The position numbers were made by a program, and so were the translations under genes. The notes beneath the pieces are model-generated. The model made no database searches. It was not told the DNA's origin and saw only the letters and a program-made list of their open reading frames with translations. From Ruminococcus turbiniformis (GTDB lineage: Bacteria; Bacillota; Clostridia; Lachnospirales; Lachnospiraceae), in assembly GCF_020687545.1 (NCBI RefSeq), contig NZ_JAJEQX010000001.1, forward strand, positions 180,677 through 244,676: 64,000 bases of DNA. Reading direction: 5' to 3'. Each line of letters begins with the position of its first letter. Position 1 is the stretch's first letter. Shown one piece after another: positions 20,262 to 28,196 of the stretch.

Positions 20262-20938
20262 ACAGTCCACCTGCTTTCCGTGATTTTTCCATCCTCAATC
20301 CGGATAATGCGGTCCGCAGTCTGGGCGATCTCTTCATTATGAGTAATCATGACAACGGTCTGGTTGAACTGTCTGCTTGACGCCTGGATCAGTCCGAGCA
20401 CATCCTGGCTTGTCTTTGAATCCAGGTTTCCCGTGGGTTCATCCGCCAGGATCAGCGCCGGTTTTGCGGCAAGCGCTCTTGCGATCGCCACTCTCTGCTG
20501 CTGTCCGCCGGAGAGGTTTCCCGGCATCTCAGTGAGTCTGTCTTTCAGGCCGAGAAGCCCGATCACCTTTTTGATATACGTGTCGTCCGGCTTCTCCCCG
20601 TCCAGAGATACCGGAAGGATAATATTCTCGTACACATTCAGAATGGGGACAAGGTTATAGTTCTGGAAGACAAACCCGATCCTCCTTCTTCTGAATATGG
20701 TCAGGTTCTCGTCATTCATTCCGGAAAGCTTCTTCCCCGCAATGATGACCTCGCCCTCTGTCGGCACGTCCAGTCCGCCCATCATATTTAAGAGGGTAGA
20801 CTTGCCGCTCCCGCTTGTTCCCACAACAGCGACAAACTCCCCCTCTTCAACAGTGAGCGACACCCCGTCAAGAGCGCGCACGATATTCGGTTCTTTTCCA
20901 TAATATTTTTTCAGATTCTCTGTGATCAGAATACTCAT
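20258..20938 (-). CDS. ABC transporter ATP-binding protein (MacB/LolD type)
   Basis: A 226-residue ATPase with Walker A GTSGSGKST (about 39-47), Q-loop FQNYNLVP, signature LSGGQQQRVAIARAL, Walker B ALILADEPTGNLD and the H-loop MITHNEE. This is the ATPase type that pairs with FtsX permeases. It is coupled to the next gene by a 4-base overlap and follows the two-component genes by 98 bases, so the operon is regulator, kinase, ATPase, permease. Confidence 0.92.
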   Translation of the reverse strand: MSILITENLKKYYGKEPNIVRALDGVSLTVEEGEFVAVVGTSGSGKSTLLNMMGGLDVPTEGEVIIAGKKLSGMNDENLTIFRRRRIGFVFQNYNLVPILNVYENIILPVSLDGEKPDDTYIKKVIGLLGLKDRLTEMPGNLSGGQQQRVAIARALAAKPALILADEPTGNLDSKTSQDVLGLIQASSRQFNQTVVMITHNEEIAQTADRIIRIEDGKITESRWTV

Positions 20939-21036
20939 TTTCTGCCTCTCCTTTCTGTTGATATTGAAAGGATAACAGGGAAATGTTTCAGAAAAGTCTC
21001 AGGAAACAAAAAATCGTACAAATATGCCGTATCCGC

Positions 21037-21978
21037 TCAGCCGGCGGACGGCTCCTCATTTAAAAGATACACGGACACCGCAGTCCCGTTCCCCTCTTTC
21101 GAGCGGATTTTCAGATATCCTGTCTCCCTGCTTAAGATCTCTCTTGTCAGATACAGGCCGATGCCGAGTCCTTCCGTCTTCGCCGCTTTCTCCTCCCGGA
21201 AGAACCGCCTGCACACGTCGTTGATATGTTCCGGAGAGATTCCGATGCCCTCATCCTCGACGGTAATCTTCGTGTAGATCTCCATCCGCTCCGAGCAGAT
21301 TCGTATCCTGCTTCCTTCCGGAGAATATTTCACCGCATTGTCAAGAATATTAAAGAGCGCCTCCAGCGTCCATTTCTCATCGCAGGAAAGCACGGCATCC
21401 TCCGGGCAGTCGACTTCCGTGCAGATATGCTTTTTCTCCGCGGACACGGCAACGCTCTCCGCCGCGTCCTCCATAAGCTGTCTTAAGTCTGTCGGTTCCG
21501 GCCGCAGAGTGATCATGTTCTGCTCGAGCCTGGACATGCGGATCATGGACTGCACAAGGAAATCAAGCTTCGCCACCTGGCCTTTGAGAACCTCCATGCA
21601 CCGCCTGCGCTCCTCCCCGGAAAGCGTCGGGTTCATCGCCGTGTCGCAGTACATCACCACATTAGCGATCGGAGTTTTGAGCTGATGGGAGATATCCGAG
21701 ACGACTCCCTGTACCTCCAGTTTCTGCCGCTCGCTCTCCCTGGCCGCGGCAGCAGTAATCTCATTAAGATACTTCAGCTTCATCTGCGTCTTCGAGAGGA
21801 GCGTATCCTCATCAAGCCGGAACCCGGCCGTCCCTTTTCCTGCCAGCAGATCGTCAATACTGCCGCATACCGCTTCCGTATAGGCAATGTATTTTCTTCT
21901 CATATCCAGCCAGATCCCGGCCGCAGCTGCCGCAAGAAGCAGCACAAAAGCCAGGATCAGCATCACCCGGTACATCAT
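21037..21978 (-). CDS. Sensor histidine kinase
   Basis: A 313-residue kinase with a single N-terminal membrane segment (5-27) and almost no extracellular part. The H-box is VSDISHQLKTPIANV (His near 105), followed by N (LFNILDNAVKYS), G1 (DEGIGISPEH) and G2 (GLGIGLYLTREI) boxes. A kinase with no sensor domain next to an FtsX-type ABC transporter probably takes its signal from the transporter, as in the Bce/Ybb systems, but this is inference. ATG 21978 has GGAGG 8 bases upstream. Confidence 0.9.
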   Translation of the reverse strand: MMYRVMLILAFVLLLAAAAAGIWLDMRRKYIAYTEAVCGSIDDLLAGKGTAGFRLDEDTLLSKTQMKLKYLNEITAAAARESERQKLEVQGVVSDISHQLKTPIANVVMYCDTAMNPTLSGEERRRCMEVLKGQVAKLDFLVQSMIRMSRLEQNMITLRPEPTDLRQLMEDAAESVAVSAEKKHICTEVDCPEDAVLSCDEKWTLEALFNILDNAVKYSPEGSRIRICSERMEIYTKITVEDEGIGISPEHINDVCRRFFREEKAAKTEGLGIGLYLTREILSRETGYLKIRSKEGNGTAVSVYLLNEEPSAG

Positions 21979-22046
21979 CCGTTCTTCCTCCGCATTTTCC
22001 TGCCATTTTCATATCATTTTCCTGTCACGCCACAGACATTCCACCG

Positions 22047-22724
22047 CTATTCTCCAACCCACTGATATCCGGTTCCATAGATCGTCTTTATATAGGAATG
22101 TTCTTTATCTGAAATCTTGTTCCGCAGCCTGCTCATGAAGATCGTCAGCGTATGCTCGTCCACAAAATTTTCATCCTTGTCCCAAAGTTCTTCCAAAAGC
22201 ACCTGCCGCGTCAGGACAATGCCCGGATTCTCACAGAACTTCCTCAGAAGCTTAAACTCCGTCGGTGTAAGCGTCAGTTCCCGCCCGTTCTTTAAGATCC
22301 GCCATGATTCAAAATCTATCTCCAGATTTCCGGTTCTGATCTGTTCCCGCTTTTCTTTCCCCGAGCGGTATCTCCCCAGCACGGCGCGCACCCTCTGCAC
22401 GAGGATCTGCACGTTGAACGGCTTTGTGATATAGTCGTCCGCTCCCGCGGAAAATCCCCGCATCATGTCTTCATCCATATCTCTTGCCGTCAGAAAAATC
22501 ACCGGAACGTCCTCCTCCGCTCGAAGCGCTTTTGCGAAGCCAAAGCCGTCTCCGTCCGGAAGATTTACGTCCAGAATAAGGAGATCCCATCCGCCGGACT
22601 TTACCATCTGCTCTGCCGTTTTCAGGTTCGGCGCGATTCCGGCATCAAATCCTGCCAGAGTAAGGTTGAGCTTCACTCCCTGGGCAAGGATATCGTCGTC
22701 TTCTATGATTAAAATGTGTTCCAT
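22047..22724 (-). CDS. OmpR-family response regulator
   Basis: A 225-residue regulator. Receiver domain: acidic pair EDDD (8-11), phosphorylated Asp in LLILDVNLPDGDG (about 51), Thr in FLTARD, Lys in TKPFN. The C-terminal winged helix contains LTPTEFKLLRKFCENPG and HTLTIFMSRLRNKI. ATG 22724 follows GGAGGAACAGAA; the upstream open frame (to 22850) has none. It is the partner of the adjacent kinase and probably controls the ABC genes. Confidence 0.92.
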   Translation of the reverse strand: MEHILIIEDDDILAQGVKLNLTLAGFDAGIAPNLKTAEQMVKSGGWDLLILDVNLPDGDGFGFAKALRAEEDVPVIFLTARDMDEDMMRGFSAGADDYITKPFNVQILVQRVRAVLGRYRSGKEKREQIRTGNLEIDFESWRILKNGRELTLTPTEFKLLRKFCENPGIVLTRQVLLEELWDKDENFVDEHTLTIFMSRLRNKISDKEHSYIKTIYGTGYQWVGE

Positions 22725-22895
22725 TTCTGTTCCTCCATGATTCGTGCCTGTTTCTGCCGGCTCTTTGTCCCTGTCATCTCCACATTTCTGCTCCCGCCGG
22801 TTCAATGTTTCCCGCCCCGCGCTTGCCATCTCTCTGCTTTTCCTGTACACTGGTGAACTGAGATAAACATATATTCATTATCCAGGGAGAACTTC

Positions 22896-23462
22896 ATGAA
22901 AAAACCGTTTAACTACGAGATTATATACAGCAGCCGCAAAACCGTGGCGATCCAGGTCACATCTGACGGCACGGTAAAAGTGCGTGCCCCCTACCGCTGT
23001 CCCCGCTCCTTTATCGATTCCTTTGTAAAAAAGCAGGAAAGCTGGGTGCTAAAACAGCTTGCAAAAGCCGAAGAGCGCCGCAGGAACCATCCGCAGGATA
23101 ACCATCCTCCGCTTTCAGAAAAAGACCGGGCGCGCTATATGAAGATCGCCCGGGATATCTTTGTCCGCAAGACAGAGTATTACGCCCGGATCATGGGCGT
23201 CACCTATGGCCGCATCACGATCCGGGAGCAGAAAACCCGATGGGGAAGCTGCAGCAGCAGGGGCAACTTAAACTTCAACTGGCGGCTCATCCTCGCGCCG
23301 GAGGAAGTGCTCGACTATGTGGTTGTCCACGAGCTGGCGCACCGAAAAGAGATGAACCACTCCCGGGCATTCTACGCAGTGGTGGAGTCCGTGCTGCCGG
23401 ATTACCGCAGGCAGAAGAAGTGGCTGCGGGAGAATGGACAGAAACTATGGGAGGCAGTATAA
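22896..23462 (+). CDS. YgjP-like zinc metallopeptidase (DUF45, M48-related)
   Basis: A 188-residue soluble protein with the zinc motif VVHELAHRKEMNHSRAF (HExxH plus the third ligand His), and the preceding RWGSCSSRGNLNFNWRLI, both hallmarks of the YgjP/DUF45 family. The family is related to SprT-like proteases; the substrate is unknown. The start is set by GGGAG 6-7 bases before ATG 22896. It is transcribed away from the response regulator. Confidence 0.88.
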   Translation: MKKPFNYEIIYSSRKTVAIQVTSDGTVKVRAPYRCPRSFIDSFVKKQESWVLKQLAKAEERRRNHPQDNHPPLSEKDRARYMKIARDIFVRKTEYYARIMGVTYGRITIREQKTRWGSCSSRGNLNFNWRLILAPEEVLDYVVVHELAHRKEMNHSRAFYAVVESVLPDYRRQKKWLRENGQKLWEAV

Positions 23463-23499
23463 TGTAATACCGTCTCCCAATATCCCTGTTTTCTGTCAG

Positions 23500-24211
23500 C
23501 TATCCTTTTCCAATCAGTACCTCTTTGCCGCGGAAGGCAAAGCCGTATCTGCGGATCTGCTCTGCCGGGATTCCAAAGCTGAATGTATTTACCGCCACGC
23601 GGTTCATATATACATTCATCGCCCGGAGATTATCCGCGAGCAGCGCTCTGAGAGCTGATCATATACGATCTGCTCGTCAATCTGGGTACGGATATGTCCG
23701 CCGCCAAGCAGTTCCTCAAACTGCATCTTAATTTCCGTGCCGCCCTCCCGGATCAGTCTGTCCGCCAGATGATTGGAACTCGTATTGGCCCAGTAAGGGC
23801 GTATCGTACTCATCCAGTAAAATGATCACCTTTTTGCCGTAATATTTCTGAAGATAACCGGAGAGCCGCCTCACATATTTTCTTCCGTACCTGGGAATAG
23901 GAGTTTTCCTTGATATCTGAAAAACTGAGTGTAATGACCGGATAAGTGCCCTGAAGTTTTCTGTATTCTTCCTCTTTCCATATGGCAAGTCCATGGAACA
24001 GTTCCCCGTTCTCGGGCAGTTCTGCCGAAAAGAAGTTTTTCAGCATGTCCATTGTCAGCGTCTTTCCAAACCTTCTCGGACGTGTGATCAGTGTGACCCG
24101 GTCCGCGCTGTCCCACCATTCTTTTATAAACGATGTCTTATCAATGTAAAATATATCATTCTTTATAATATCGTCGAACTCCTGATAACCGATCGATACC
24201 TTCTTCGCCAT
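23500..24211 (-). pseudogene. Broken AAA-ATPase-like / PD-(D/E)XK nuclease family gene
   Basis: Pieces in different frames form one protein of the AAA-ATPase-like/DUF1703 family. Frame one (24211 to 23810) gives MAKKVSIGYQEFDDII and the P-loop TRPRRFGKTLTMDML. A second frame gives KVIILLDEYDTPL (Walker B, near 23800), then RPYWANTSSNHLADRLI and IDEQIVYDQL, and a last frame gives AVNTFSFGIPAEQIRRYGF ending GKEVLIGKG at 23500. At least two frameshifts are needed, and the DEYDTPL to RPYWANTS step is far too short, so an internal deletion is also present. Intact members are about 500-550 residues. Confidence 0.8.
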
Positions 24212-24226
24212 ATCCTCACGCTCCCT

Positions 24227-24916
24227 TCAGCGCGGCAGTTCTGTCTCTTCTTCTGCTTTCGCAAGCTCCCCATACACATACGACACCGGCAGCCCGACTA
24301 CGTTGTAGTAATCCCCGTCAATCCGGTCGATATACGCAGCGAATCTTCCCTGTATACCGTATGCTCCCGCCTTGTCCATCGGCTCTCCTGTGGCAATATA
24401 GCTGTCGATTTCCTCTTTCGTCATGGGATTGACATACACCTTTGTCCCGACCGCATGAACCGTCGTTCTCTTCTCTCCCCTGCTGTCATAATCGAGCATC
24501 GCCACACCCGTATACACCTCATGGCATCTGCCCTGAAGGTTTCTCAGCATCCGCGCGGCGTCCTTTTCATCTGCCGGTTTTCCGAGTATTTTGTCATCCA
24601 GCACAACGATCGTGTCCGCCCCGATAATGACCGTATCTCTCAGCCGTCCGCCCGCTGCGCCGTCTGCGTCTGCTGCTTCCGCCCCCGCTTTCCCGGATGA
24701 CGCTGCGGCATCCGCCTTCTCTTCCTCCATCTCCGAGGCGACATTTTCCGCCTTCATAAGCGCCAGTTCTTTTACGATCTCCTCCGGAATATCGCTTGTA
24801 TAGATTTCCTCTTTATTGCTGACTTTGACTTCAAAGTCCACGCCGATCTGAGAGAGCAGCTCTCGTCTGCGCGGAGAAGCCGAGCCCAGGATAATCCGTT
24901 TTTCTATTTTCTTCAT
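24227..24916 (-). CDS. maf: Maf-family nucleoside triphosphate pyrophosphatase
   Basis: A 229-residue enzyme that removes pyrophosphate from dTTP/UTP or related non-canonical nucleotides. Motifs: GSASPRRRELL (11-21), the catalytic region GADTIVVLDDKILGKP (99-114), and GAYGIQGRFAAYID. It is about 30 residues longer than usual; the excess is an Ala/Asp/Glu-rich insert at about 64-93, just before the catalytic Asp motif. ATG 24916 has GGAGG 7 bases upstream. Confidence 0.92.
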   Translation of the reverse strand: MKKIEKRIILGSASPRRRELLSQIGVDFEVKVSNKEEIYTSDIPEEIVKELALMKAENVASEMEEEKADAAASSGKAGAEAADADGAAGGRLRDTVIIGADTIVVLDDKILGKPADEKDAARMLRNLQGRCHEVYTGVAMLDYDSRGEKRTTVHAVGTKVYVNPMTKEEIDSYIATGEPMDKAGAYGIQGRFAAYIDRIDGDYYNVVGLPVSYVYGELAKAEEETELPR

Positions 24917-24957
24917 ATTACTTCCTCCGGGTACACCCGCATTATTTTTCCTCCTGC

Positions 24958-24981
24958 GGCGGACAGTTCTTTCTGTCCGCC
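24958..24981. other. Perfect 9-bp hairpin in the maf leader
   Basis: GGCGGACAG / CTGTCCGCC with a 6-base loop, between the maf promoter and its ribosome binding site. No T-run follows on either strand; it may stabilise or regulate the message. Confidence 0.4.
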
Positions 24982-25014
24982 TCCATGCCTCTTTTGCGGA
25001 CACGGATTATCTGA

Positions 25015-25043
25015 ATTATAGCACATCGAAGATGCTGATACAA
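25015..25043 (-). promoter_or_regulatory. Promoter of maf
   Basis: Minus strand: TTGTAT (25038-25043), 17-base spacer, perfect TATAAT (25015-25020), about 100 bases before the start. Confidence 0.55.
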
Positions 25044-25096
25044 TTGCCGTACATACTGTATTATCTTCACGCCCGTCCTGAATGATCCGCACTGCT

Positions 25097-25450
25097 TCAT
25101 CGAATAATATCATCGGATATATCTGAAAAGAAAGAGGCCCGGTTCAGCATGATATTTCCGAGTTTCAGGGACGAGTCCGCAGACAGTGTCTGCCCCCGTG
25201 TCATTACACGGATACGTGCCAGAAGCTCTTTCGGCGAAAACGGTTTGGTCAGATAGTCGTTGGCGCCGCTGTCCAGCCCTTCCACCTTGTCATCTATCTC
25301 TGACTTTGCCGTCAGGATCAGCACCGGGACCGTACACCCCCGGCTCCTTGCGCTTTTCAGCACAGCCAGTCCGTCCATCCCGGGCAGCATGACATCCAGG
25401 ATCACTCCGTCATATTTTCCGGTCAGTATATATTCCAGGGCGCATTCCCG
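25097..25450 (-). pseudogene. Response regulator remnant (receiver domain fragment)
   Basis: The readable part, ALEYILTGKYDGVILDVMLP onwards, is the middle of an OmpR-type receiver domain with the phosphorylated Asp, LTAKSE and the Lys of YLTKPFSPKELLARI. The first 35-40 residues with the acidic pocket and the whole DNA-binding domain are missing. Its left part runs into the 3' end of the MATE gene, so a deletion probably joined the two. It is unlikely to be functional. Confidence 0.75.
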
Positions 25451-26799
25451 TATTTCCGGAAAATGCGCCGAAGTATAATAACCGCGCACACGCTTAGAAT
25501 CAGTTCAGCCGCGAACTGCGCGTAGGCGATTCCGTAAGGCGGGAAAAAGTAATTCAGCAGGAACAGCGCGGGAATCTCCAGCACAATTTTTCTCACGACG
25601 GCAAATATAAGGGCATATTGGCCAAACCCAAGGGCCTGAAATACGCCGACAGCAAGAAAATCAATTCCCAGAAATGTAATTCCCAGACAGAATCCCCTCA
25701 GATATGCTGATCCATACATAATAATTGTCTGGTTTTTCATAAACAGGCCGATCAGCGGCTCTGCCCCAGCATAATATATAATGCTCACCGCCGCCAGAAC
25801 CGGCACGATAATCTTGACGGAAAACAGGATGGCCTTTTTCATCCTGGCTCTGTCGCCTGACGCAAATGTATAGCTGACCAGAGGCATCACTCCCTGGGAA
25901 AATCCCATGGCAACCTGCATCGGCACCATATAGATCTTATATGTAATCCCCATGGCGGCCACCGCATCCGCACCGTACGCCGCCGTAAAATTGTTGAGAA
26001 TGGTCATGCCGGTTACATTGAGCAGGTTCTGGATAGATGCCGGTATTCCGACTCCGCAGACTTCCCGCACAATATCTCTGCGCAGGCAGAACTTTCTCGG
26101 ATCAATGCAGACAAACGTATCTCCTCTTTTTACATACAGCAGTACAAAAAAATACAGGCACGCCGCGCAGTTTGACAAAAACGTCGCAAGTCCCGCTCCC
26201 GCGGCCCCCATATTTAAGCCCCAGGGCAGGATGAAAAACGGGTCCAGGATTATATTGAGAAAACAGCCGCTCATTGTACCGATACTTGCATGCATGGAGG
26301 CGCCCTCCGACCGTACAAGATAGGCCAGCACCACATTCAAAATAGAAGGAGCCGCTCCAAAGTAAACCGTCCACATCATGTAACCGTGGGTGGCCGCACT
26401 GGTTGTCGCGTCCGCTCCTATAAGCAAAAGAAGAGGTCTGTTCAGCACCGCGCACAAAAGCCCGAACGCGATCCCGCATATGAGCGAACAATAAAAGCCG
26501 AACGCAGAGCTTTTAGAGACGGTGTCATAATCTTTCCTCCCCATCGCCCGGCTCATCATGCTGGAAGTCCCCACTCCGAAAAGGTTGTTTACCGCATTGA
26601 ACGCCAGCAGAACCGGAGCCGCCAGCGATACCGCCGCGTTCTCCACCGGATTGTTCAGCATGCCGACAAAATAGGTGTCCGCCATATTGTAAAGAACCAT
26701 CACAAGCGAACTGAAAATCATGGGCACAGACAGCTTTGCAACAGCTTCCGCAATCGGAGCGTTCTCAAACAACTGAATTTTATTACTGCTTTTTTTCAT
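25423..26799 (-). CDS. MATE family efflux transporter (first of three)
   Basis: A 458-residue, 12-segment transporter of the MATE family, which expels drugs or metabolites in exchange for Na+ or H+. It shows MIFSSLVMVLYNMADTYFVG in helix 1 and the repeated half at about 235. The last dozen residues (RKYGNAPWNIY) are read from DNA that is in another frame part of the response regulator remnant, so the true C-terminus was probably replaced. It follows the M20 gene by 13 bases and may be co-transcribed with it. Confidence 0.88.
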   Translation of the reverse strand: MKKSSNKIQLFENAPIAEAVAKLSVPMIFSSLVMVLYNMADTYFVGMLNNPVENAAVSLAAPVLLAFNAVNNLFGVGTSSMMSRAMGRKDYDTVSKSSAFGFYCSLICGIAFGLLCAVLNRPLLLLIGADATTSAATHGYMMWTVYFGAAPSILNVVLAYLVRSEGASMHASIGTMSGCFLNIILDPFFILPWGLNMGAAGAGLATFLSNCAACLYFFVLLYVKRGDTFVCIDPRKFCLRRDIVREVCGVGIPASIQNLLNVTGMTILNNFTAAYGADAVAAMGITYKIYMVPMQVAMGFSQGVMPLVSYTFASGDRARMKKAILFSVKIIVPVLAAVSIIYYAGAEPLIGLFMKNQTIIMYGSAYLRGFCLGITFLGIDFLAVGVFQALGFGQYALIFAVVRKIVLEIPALFLLNYFFPPYGIAYAQFAAELILSVCAVIILRRIFRKYGNAPWNIY

Positions 26800-26812
26800 T
26801 TACACTCATCCT

Positions 26813-28129
26813 TTATTTCATTTTCGTCCGCAGTCCGGATTCGCCGCCTGCATCGTCCATCTCTTCCCAGGCTTTTCTGATCAGTTCAGGCTCTGCCATC
26901 AGCCGGTATGCCCCCATTGCCATGCACTCCGCGGCATAAAGCATTCCCTTCTGTCCGATACTCATGCCTGCCTGAGCGGTTGCGGCCCAGTGATGAAGCG
27001 GCGTCTCCCTGCACATGCACGCCGCGCTTAACATCACTGTTGGGACCGTGTGGCTTACATCTGACACATCCGTCCCGATCGCAAGCGGCACCGGTTCATC
27101 CTCCAGGGGCTCCAGCCCTGTGAAATAAGTGCCCTGATTGTCAAATCCGGCCTTGTCTGATATCTCCGCGGCAAACTTCAGCTCATCATCCGTATAGGAA
27201 GGTGTCGGAATCTTCTTCATCTCCCCGTAGAACACCTCCGCCAGAGTCCGGTTGACTTTCATCTCCTTATTGCACGTCACACGCTCGATCTCCACCTTTG
27301 TTCCGGTCATAATGGCGGCTCCTCTCGCACAGTCGTCCACCCGCCCGGACGTGTCTTTCGTCCGTTCCCACTTATTGGAGCGGATAAAATAGTTTGTGGA
27401 GGCGAAAGGCGGCACAATGTTCGCCGGTCCGTCCGTATTTGTATAAGTATAATGCATCCTCACATCATCCGCCACATGTTCCCGCAGATAATTCACTCCT
27501 ACGTTCATCAGCTCGGCAGCGTCCAGCGCGCTTCTTCCCATCTCCGGATGTTTTGACGCGTGGGCTGCTGTCCCGTAGAATCTGTAATTTTTAATATCCT
27601 GAGCCTGCCAGATGTCAAAGCTCACCCGGTTGCGGTCGAAAGGATGCCACGTAACCGCGGCCGACAGATCATCGAATACCCCCTCCTCGTTCATCCGGAT
27701 TTTCCCGACTACAATCTCTTCCGCCGGGCAGCCGTATACCCTGACGGTTCCCCTGAGTCCTTCCTCCTCCATTTTGTCCTTCAGGGCGCAGGCCGCCCCG
27801 GCACATGCCGTCCCGAGAAGGTTGTGTCCGCAGCCGTGCCCGCTGTCTGTTTTCCCGTCCAAAGGGCTGCTTTTTTCCGGCACAGGCTCCTGCCCGAGTC
27901 CCGGGAGGGCGTCATACTCCGCCAGAAAACCGATTACCGGCTCGTCATCTCCCCACTCTGCCAGAAACGCAGTCTCGAATCCCGCCAGTCCCCAGCGTAC
28001 GGAAAATCCCTCTCCTTCCAGAAACTCCGCCAGCTTCCGGGACGACTTTTTCTCCTGAAGCGACAGCTCCGGATGGCAGAAGATATAATCTGCTGTTTCC
28101 TTCATCTTCTTTCTGATCTCGTCTCTCAT
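26813..28129 (-). CDS. M20 family amidohydrolase (AbgB-like)
   Basis: A 438-residue zinc hydrolase of the M20D/AbgB type, which cleaves amide bonds such as aminobenzoyl-glutamate or N-acyl amino acids. The metal site GHGCGHNLLGTACAG (about 96-110) carries Cys and His ligands, and CPAEEIVVGKIRM supplies the catalytic Glu pair. AHASKHPEMGRSALDA belongs to the lid domain. ATG 28129 is preferred (GGAAGGA upstream); the open frame to 28246 runs into the MutS-like gene. The close MATE gene may export a product, but this is only positional. Confidence 0.87.
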   Translation of the reverse strand: MRDEIRKKMKETADYIFCHPELSLQEKKSSRKLAEFLEGEGFSVRWGLAGFETAFLAEWGDDEPVIGFLAEYDALPGLGQEPVPEKSSPLDGKTDSGHGCGHNLLGTACAGAACALKDKMEEEGLRGTVRVYGCPAEEIVVGKIRMNEEGVFDDLSAAVTWHPFDRNRVSFDIWQAQDIKNYRFYGTAAHASKHPEMGRSALDAAELMNVGVNYLREHVADDVRMHYTYTNTDGPANIVPPFASTNYFIRSNKWERTKDTSGRVDDCARGAAIMTGTKVEIERVTCNKEMKVNRTLAEVFYGEMKKIPTPSYTDDELKFAAEISDKAGFDNQGTYFTGLEPLEDEPVPLAIGTDVSDVSHTVPTVMLSAACMCRETPLHHWAATAQAGMSIGQKGMLYAAECMAMGAYRLMAEPELIRKAWEEMDDAGGESGLRTKMK

Positions 28130-28196
28130 TTTTCTGTTATCCTTCCTTTTCTTCTGTCCGCACTTTGCAGGGAAACACTCTCTGCAGCTTCTGTAC

